Source of the DNA: Ichthyophonus hoferi
Taxonomy: Eukaryota; Opisthokonta; Ichthyosporea; Ichthyophonida; Ichthyophonidae
NCBI GenBank assembly: GCA_002751075.1
Contig: NAOQ01000897.1
Span: 12,391 to 22,809 of the forward strand
Length of the DNA: 10,419 bases
Reading direction: 5' to 3'
A program made the translations under genes and the position numbers. The notes below the pieces were generated by a model that had not been told where the DNA came from, made no database searches, and saw only the letters and a list, made by a program, of their open reading frames with translations. Position 1 is the first letter of the stretch; every line of letters starts with the position of its first letter. Below are positions 7,701 to 10,419 of this stretch, one piece after another.

Positions 7701-9298
7701 ATATCATTAATGGCATTTTGACTCGTTCCCTCTAATGGAGTCTGTGGTAAATAAAACTGAGTTAATTTAAAATGTAATGTCAAGCCTTTAATAAATAGGT
7801 TACAACCATGTAACATAAGAGGGAGAAGAAATAATTTCTATAGGAATGTATAATTAATTCTATTATTTAAAATTGAGATAATCATGTCAAGTATAGCTAC
7901 TTATGCAACATGGGCAAAGTAACCATGGGTATCAATATCAAATTAATGAATTATAAGTTCTCAAGTATGCTATATATAAAATATTATTCATAAAATATGA
8001 AAAGGTTCTGTCTGAAGCAGCTTGGGGACTCTTGATCTTGTAGAGATAATGAATAAATGCCATACATTTTTATCTCAAGTTATCTGTGTGCAATAGTCGG
8101 CTACCACCCTGAGCATGGGTGGAATAATTTCTACACAGTCTGAAATTAATATGTTATACATATATTTCTGTTTATACTTATACATGCTTGATACTCAAAT
8201 GGAAAAGATTATAGGACATGTTAGTAATTAGGCTTTGTTGCTGGCTTTAGTGGCAATTTATTTTTAACATATAAATATGTTACGATGGATGTATCACAGT
8301 ATAATATACGTATGCTTCGAATAACACCTTTATCGTGGGTTGGATATTACAATATTATAGATGGTGTACTTAAGTATACTGTCATTTCAAATTATTTATC
8401 TAAAATTCAACACAATCTTCAAACAGTTTTTTTATTATAAACATTTTTACTGAGGCAATGATATAACCATTTTATTTATATTTGAGTATTGACTGGACAT
8501 GGTTGTGATATAACGTATAAGTTGTAATGTTAATAGATAATAACAATGTTGCTACTTAAATAAAAATTCTGCTATATAAAATGATAAAATATGCATGTGT
8601 TTTATCAATATTTTTCTAACAGACTTGCTTGACTATTTATTTATGTGTGTAGGCATATATATAAGCATATATGACAAATAAAGATACATATAGGCATAAG
8701 AACCATATTTATTATTTGAAATTCATATATCTGCTTCATAGGCAGAAGCCTAGATATAGATATATAATACACTGATTTTAATTTAAAAAAATAAACAAAT
8801 GTACAAATATAACAACTACGTAGATTGTGCAGCTATTTCAAATTAATTATACTTGTATGAAATTTAGTCTATAACAATATAATATCGCTTTTTTGTTTGT
8901 GTGCATATGCTGATATAGTTTTAGGCTAATTTGCTTAGTGATAACCCGATACAATTGTAAATTCAAAAAGAATAGCTAGCAGGAATACACAGGTGTGTAC
9001 CTATGCATCTATAAAAAGACCAACATGCACGTGAAACAAAAGGAAACACAGGAAAGGTTGAATGCTTTTTGTATATATACCTAGATATAGTAGGTGGAGG
9101 TGCATATATATTACTTGAAGGCACGCTTTAAATCAATGATTCAAACTTTCCGTTGTAAACCATTATGTCTCTGCTCAATCAATTAACAAGACATTTATAT
9201 TAACAATACATATTCATATACATACATATTGATTAAAAAAATCATACCATATTGGTGATGCATGATGTTACGTTTATGTCCTGAGAGGTATTTTCCAT
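2248..9298 (-). CDS. Voltage-gated potassium channel alpha subunit, eight exons joined
   Basis: Join, in transcript order: 9298-9248, 7741-7508, 6754-6474, 6130-5932, 4892-4755, 4101-3931, 3736-3577, 2432-2248. Phases fit at all seven junctions and give about 472 residues. The protein is a six-transmembrane Kv subunit that would assemble as a tetramer in a membrane and pass K+ on depolarisation. Approximate parts: cytoplasmic N-terminus 1-70, S1 71-92, S2 107-128, S3 137-157, S4 172-189, S5 207-228, pore helix and filter 256-275, S6 282-309, cytoplasmic tail 310-472 with a basic stretch, a coiled coil (about 370-399) and a Pro/Thr-rich end. The CP.K..F...MN.VDLL.I.PY block from S2 to S3 places it with Shaker-type Kv channels rather than hERG, CNG or two-pore channels. 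No T1 tetramerisation domain is visible. The core, exons 2 to 7, is secure; the first and last exons are less so. Confidence 0.88.
2368..2385. repeat. Hexanucleotide repeat inside exon 8
   Basis: Three perfect GGTTGT units on the plus strand, read as ACAACC on the coding strand and encoding six threonines in the Kv tail. Confidence 0.85.
2591..2786. repeat. Dispersed repeat, copy A
   Basis: This stretch aligns over about 190 bases, in the same orientation, with 7957-8148. Shared blocks include TTCTGTCTGA, CTTGAT.CTGTAG or its near match, AATAGTCGG.T.CCACCCT and TGAAATTAA. Identity by eye is roughly three quarters with a few short gaps. Weaker similarity may continue left to about 2564 and right to about 2940. 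No terminal inverted repeats, target-site duplication or tRNA-like boxes were recognised, so the class is unknown. Confidence 0.75.
3125..3142. repeat. Short inverted repeat in intron 7
   Basis: TTGCCAAT and ATTGGCAA arms around a TG centre, a perfect 8-base inverted repeat. It contains CCAAT on both strands, but it lies deep inside an intron and its meaning is unknown. Confidence 0.6.
3577..3736 (-). CDS. Kv channel exon 7: C-terminal coiled coil
   Basis: The acceptor AACAATCCAG precedes ATGCAAGTG and the donor is CG/GTGAGT. The exon has 53 codons plus one base and enters in phase 0. The central part (FLELQELRHKVVEKENEQRI and onward to about residue 399) has regularly spaced Leu, Val and Ile among charged residues, as in a parallel coiled coil. 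In channels without a T1 domain, such a cytoplasmic coil can serve in tetramer assembly; that role is inferred here. It ends with an acidic helix (PERELFDDLIS). The frame is open and both splice sites are good, but no named domain was identified. Confidence 0.82.
3737..3930 (-). other. Kv channel intron 6 (194 bases)
   Basis: The shortest intron of the gene. The donor is GTG/GTAAGT, a perfect consensus, and the acceptor is AATCCAG. Nothing else is seen in it. Confidence 0.8.
3931..4101 (-). CDS. Kv channel exon 6: end of S6 and basic proximal tail
   Basis: The acceptor is a textbook one (TTTTTTCCTTTTTCACATTACAG) and the donor is GTG/GTAAGT. The exon has 57 codons, phase 0 at both ends. It opens with VTLLSNAF, which continues the ALP of exon 5 to give ALPVTLLSNAF, the inner end of S6. 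Animal Kv1-4 channels have ALPVPVIVSNF here, so the second proline of the PVP hinge is replaced by Thr. Next comes a strongly charged helix (IQEKKRQAKLRKAKSSLVKI) that could face lipid head groups or a partner such as calmodulin, as similar stretches do in other channels; this is inference. An acidic segment (DPNTIDDETV) closes the exon. Confidence 0.92.
4102..4754 (-). other. Kv channel intron 5 (653 bases)
   Basis: The donor is CCA/GTAGGT just after ALP of S6 and the acceptor lies behind a long T/C tract. It holds the (CT)16 microsatellite 48 bases after the donor, on the transcribed strand. Apparent open frames here are Ser-Leu repeats from the microsatellite and have no coding support. 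Confidence 0.8.
4675..4706. repeat. (AG)16 microsatellite, (CT)16 in the Kv transcript
   Basis: Sixteen uninterrupted AG dinucleotides, read as CT in the Kv pre-mRNA, lying just downstream of the pore exon donor. Confidence 0.95.
4755..4892 (-). CDS. Kv channel exon 5: pore helix, selectivity filter and S6
   Basis: The acceptor is TTTTCCCTAAAG and the exon is 46 codons, phase 0 at both ends. It reads SIPATFWWCIATVTTTGYGD, the pore helix and K+ selectivity filter, followed by SSPVTTGG and the S6 start RIVGGISILCAMIMFALP. The SIPA.FWW, T.TT.GYGD and P.T..G.IVG signatures are diagnostic of Kv pores. The filter is TTGYGD (residues 270-275) instead of the usual TVGYGD; the GYG backbone and Asp are kept, so K+ selectivity is expected. 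The S6 hinge Gly of animal Kv channels, found near ..G.L.IALP, seems replaced by Met or Ala in ILCAMIMFALP. A second AG two bases inside the exon would break the phase, so the first AG was chosen. Confidence 0.97.
4893..5931 (-). other. Kv channel intron 4 (1039 bases)
   Basis: It separates S5 from the pore helix. The donor is CAA/GTGGGT; a GT four bases further on (GTGAAT) would shift the frame against exon 5, so the first was preferred. The contents are A+T-rich with no recognised element; a small hairpin-like AAAGAT-TTTT-ATCTTT lies near 5433-5449. Confidence 0.75.
5932..6130 (-). CDS. Kv channel exon 4: S4-S5 linker, S5 and turret
   Basis: The acceptor is GTCCTAATACACAG and one base of the split Lys codon begins the exon, matching the two bases left by exon 3. 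It encodes 66 further residues. TSIFPIFVQALVKAKNNISF is the amphipathic S4-S5 linker, then MIFIWTIQVIILSTCMFYAE is S5. The ending FYAE matches the VYFAE of animal Kv channels, and the alignment of the whole segment is clear. The extracellular turret that follows is about 27 residues long and carries a Cys and an NST glycosylation sequon near residue 250, just before the pore helix. Confidence 0.93.
6131..6473 (-). other. Kv channel intron 3 (343 bases)
   Basis: The donor AAA/GTAAGATG lies directly after S4 and the acceptor is AATACACAG. It is the only intron of the central core that splits a codon (two bases before, one after). T-rich, with nothing else seen. Confidence 0.85.
6474..6754 (-). 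CDS. Kv channel exon 3: S2, S3 and the S4 voltage sensor
   Basis: The acceptor is ACATAAACAG and the donor AAA/GTAAGA; 93 codons plus two bases. S2 runs from about FAVESVIAFFFSIDYFGRL. Its Glu (residue about 111) matches Shaker E283, its Phe (about 118) matches the charge-transfer Phe 290, and Asp (about 121) stands where E293 usually is. ITCPTKRRFIFNTMNTVDLL follows the classic CP.K..F...MN.VD linker into S3, with the conserved S3 Asp at about 144. S4 is WVLRAFRLFRLFRLAKLGRK, with basic residues every third position: R173, R176, R179, R182, K185, R188. This is a complete voltage sensor with no missing gating charge. Confidence 0.96.
6755..7507 (-). other. Kv channel intron 2 (753 bases)
   Basis: The donor is AAG/GTGTGT after the S1 exon and the acceptor is ACATAAACAG. 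It contains a long A/G tract on the transcribed strand (T10-C-T10 on plus at 7261-7280). A short open stretch ending LAKPKQ near 6843-6906 was considered as an extra S1-S2 linker exon but has no usable acceptor. Otherwise nothing is recognised. Confidence 0.7.
7508..7741 (-). CDS. Kv channel exon 2: N-terminal linker and S1
   Basis: The acceptor is TTTTATTTACCACAG and the donor AAG/GTGTGT; 78 codons, phase 0 at both ends. The first half (TPLEGTSQNAINDIEETQRQ and YKLVLQLKKKRFSEIFSKRN) is a charged, probably helical cytoplasmic segment. IYLFLSEPDSSLWAKIW then matches the pre-S1 and S1 start of Kv channels (animal versions read ..LFEYPESS..AR..). S1 is about WCYWILLMVGVAAIKLIIDS. No T1 (BTB-type) signature such as the FPNT, YF.DR or GGRL motifs is visible here. 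Confidence 0.87.
7742..9247 (-). other. Kv channel intron 1 (1506 bases)
   Basis: Inferred from pairing exon 1 (donor ATG/GTATGA) with exon 2. It contains copy B of the dispersed repeat (7957-8148). No open frame of T1-domain length exists on the minus strand in this stretch, and T1-like peptides were not noticed, although very short exons could hide. Confidence 0.5.
7957..8148. repeat. Dispersed repeat, copy B
   Basis: Partner of the copy at 2591-2786, in the same orientation. The best-matching part is about 8031-8129, with a single gap against 2661-2760, and contains CAATAGTCGGCTACCACCCT. Ends are blurred by A+T-rich flanks. Nothing in it identifies a transposon class. Confidence 0.75.
9248..9298 (-). 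CDS. Kv channel exon 1: start codon and short N-terminus (tentative)
   Basis: ATG at 9298-9296 has a favourable context (A at -3, G at +4: AAAAATGGAA). It opens 17 codons reading MENTSQDINVTSCITNM up to a donor ATG/GTATGA in phase 0, which is the phase exon 2 needs. An in-frame ATG seven codons earlier (9319-9317) could start a protein seven residues longer; an in-frame TAA lies above that. A purine-rich stretch in the leader (complement of 9323-9340) precedes it. Support is only start context, donor and phase, since the peptide matches nothing known. Another first exon elsewhere remains possible. Confidence 0.42.
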
Positions 9299-9319
9299 TT
9301 TTCTAGACACAAACCACAT

Positions 9320-9927
9320 ATATCCTCCCCTCCCGCTTCCGATGGGCTTTATTTATATGAAGAGTGCCTGTCAGCGTGAATAATTACAAAATTTATAGAT
9401 TTACATTACATGTAGTGACTATTATTATCATGTCAATACACTTTTTAATATGGGATAAAGCCTTCGTATACTAAATGCAATATAGTAAATTTCATAACTT
9501 CTGTACGAATCATTTTAAAGTAATACAATGACTTTTATTGCAGTACTTAATATTCATTGGTTTATTATAAAAGCATAGTTCTTACTATTGGTTAATTTTA
9601 ATGTAATGATATCATTTTATTGTAAATAATAATTGTAAGACAAGTACCCAAATTATCCCGATTCTTAACAGGTCGACCCGAACTGGACCATATAATGGTG
9701 ACATTAATTAGTTACCTTTGATTAAAGTGACGTATTATGTATATATATATATAATATATTGTAGTATACTATATAGTTTACATAATATTTCAAATTGCTC
9801 TACTGTAAAGGCAACAAAGCAATATTTTTTTCCCCAAAAAACATAGGTTTAGTACAGTAATAATTGTGGTATATACTATCCACTAAGCCTTGCTTTAGCA
9901 CAGTACCAAGCCAGGTATCCTTGCACA
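9320..9927. promoter_or_regulatory. Shared divergent promoter region, Kv channel and MMTAG2
   Basis: The two genes point away from each other, with about 630 bases between start codons. This stretch must hold both 5' leaders and probably both promoters. It contains a pyrimidine-rich block (9323-9340), a short ATATATAT run at about 9738-9758 and an A-T homopolymer pair at 9825-9841. No TATA box, initiator or factor site can be assigned with confidence in such A+T-rich DNA. Confidence 0.45.
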
Positions 9928-10008
9928 ATGTTTACAGGTGGACGTGCACGCGGTAATACGCGAGGTGGCCAGGATCAATTTAAATGGGACGATGTTAAGC
10001 AGGATAAG
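9928..10008 (+). CDS. MMTAG2: MMTAG2 homologue, first coding exon (3' partial)
   Basis: ATG at 9928 (ACAATG context) opens 27 codons: MFTGGRARGNTRGGQDQFKW then DDVKQDK, ending at a donor AAG/GTATTA. Human MMTAG2 begins [25 protein letters not shown], so the RGGQDQF.W.DVK.DK signature is nearly identical and starts at the same Met. The family (Pfam MMtag, PF10159) is a small, lysine-rich nuclear protein widespread in eukaryotes. It is poorly understood and was first noted in multiple myeloma cells. The second exon, expected to start close to the (Q/R)RENYLGNSL motif, is not in the window. The gene is divergent from the Kv channel gene. Confidence 0.93.
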
Positions 10009-10199
10009 GTATTATCTATATATCTTTGCTGTCTTTGCCCTATGTTTAGTTGAATTGAATTGTTGTATGTAGGTATATGTACATCTCATTCCCATACTTG
10101 TAGTTGCCTATAGGTATGTTTAGGTAGCTAGGTATTAGGCTTCGGTATCAACACTCCTTTCTCAGATTAGCAAAGCTTCAATAAGCATCTATTCATTTC

Positions 10200-10235
10200 T
10201 ATGTATACACATACTTATACACTTGTGTATACATA
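10200..10235. repeat. 12-base perfect inverted repeat
   Basis: TATGTATACACA (10200-10211) and its exact complement TGTGTATACATA (10224-10235) around a 12-base spacer. The surrounding DNA is rich in TATACA-like steps, so this may simply be a by-product of simple sequence. Confidence 0.7.
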
Positions 10236-10318
10236 TAGTCAGTTGTACGTTTGTACATGCACACAAACATACGCATAAGCATACATATATACGTATATAC
10301 AGCCATACATATTAACAT

Positions 10319-10385
10319 ACCTCCCTTCCTCCCTCCCTTCCTTCCTTCCTTCTTTCTTCCTTCCTCTATCTATCTATCTATCTAT

Positions 10386-10419
<34 letters not shown>
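10319..10419. repeat. Compound pyrimidine microsatellite
   Basis: A CCTT/CCCT-type run (about 10319-10364), five TCTA units (10365-10384) and a TC run from 10389 to the window end, broken only by TTCA. The plus strand is almost purely pyrimidine. Confidence 0.95.

Larger units (their letters stand above)
10009..10419 (+). other. MMTAG2 intron 1, 5' part
   Basis: It starts with the donor GTATTATC and runs off the right edge without an acceptor leading to the expected second exon. It contains TA/CA-rich sequence with an inverted repeat (10200-10235) and a compound pyrimidine microsatellite (10319-10419). Confidence 0.8.

Overview
This is a window of strongly A+T-rich eukaryotic nuclear DNA. 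It has spliceosomal introns of about 200 to 1500 bases with GT..AG ends, AATAAA poly(A) signals and many microsatellites. There are no operons, ribosome binding sites, tRNA or rRNA genes. The genes are conserved eukaryotic ones: a voltage-gated potassium (Kv) channel and the start of an MMTAG2 homologue. The Kv channel ends S6 in LPVT rather than the animal PVP motif and shows no visible T1 domain. With intron density this high, that leans toward a unicellular holozoan or another intron-rich protist. The organism is inferred only weakly, and an early-branching animal is not excluded.

Layout. Positions 2-172 (+) are the last 56 codons of a lysine-rich protein with a 27-base coding repeat, followed by a poly(A) signal at 293-298. 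About 1.8 kb without a gene follows. Positions 9298 down to 2248 (-) carry what looks like a complete Kv channel gene in eight exons, with its poly(A) signal at 2117-2122. The reading phases of all eight exons fit, giving a predicted protein of about 472 residues: short N-terminus, S1-S4 voltage sensor, S5-pore-S6, basic and coiled-coil C-terminus, and a Pro/Thr-rich tail. Position 9928 to the window end (+) holds the first coding exon (27 codons) of an MMTAG2 homologue and part of its first intron, which ends in a compound microsatellite.

The Kv and MMTAG2 genes are head to head, with about 630 bases between their start codons, so this interval probably holds both promoters. Two diverged copies of a roughly 190-base repeat lie in the first and last introns of the Kv gene. 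No intact transposon, CRISPR array or virus-like element was seen. The best candidates for a second look are the unusual pore and gate of the Kv channel, its missing T1 domain, and the unnamed intronic repeat pair.
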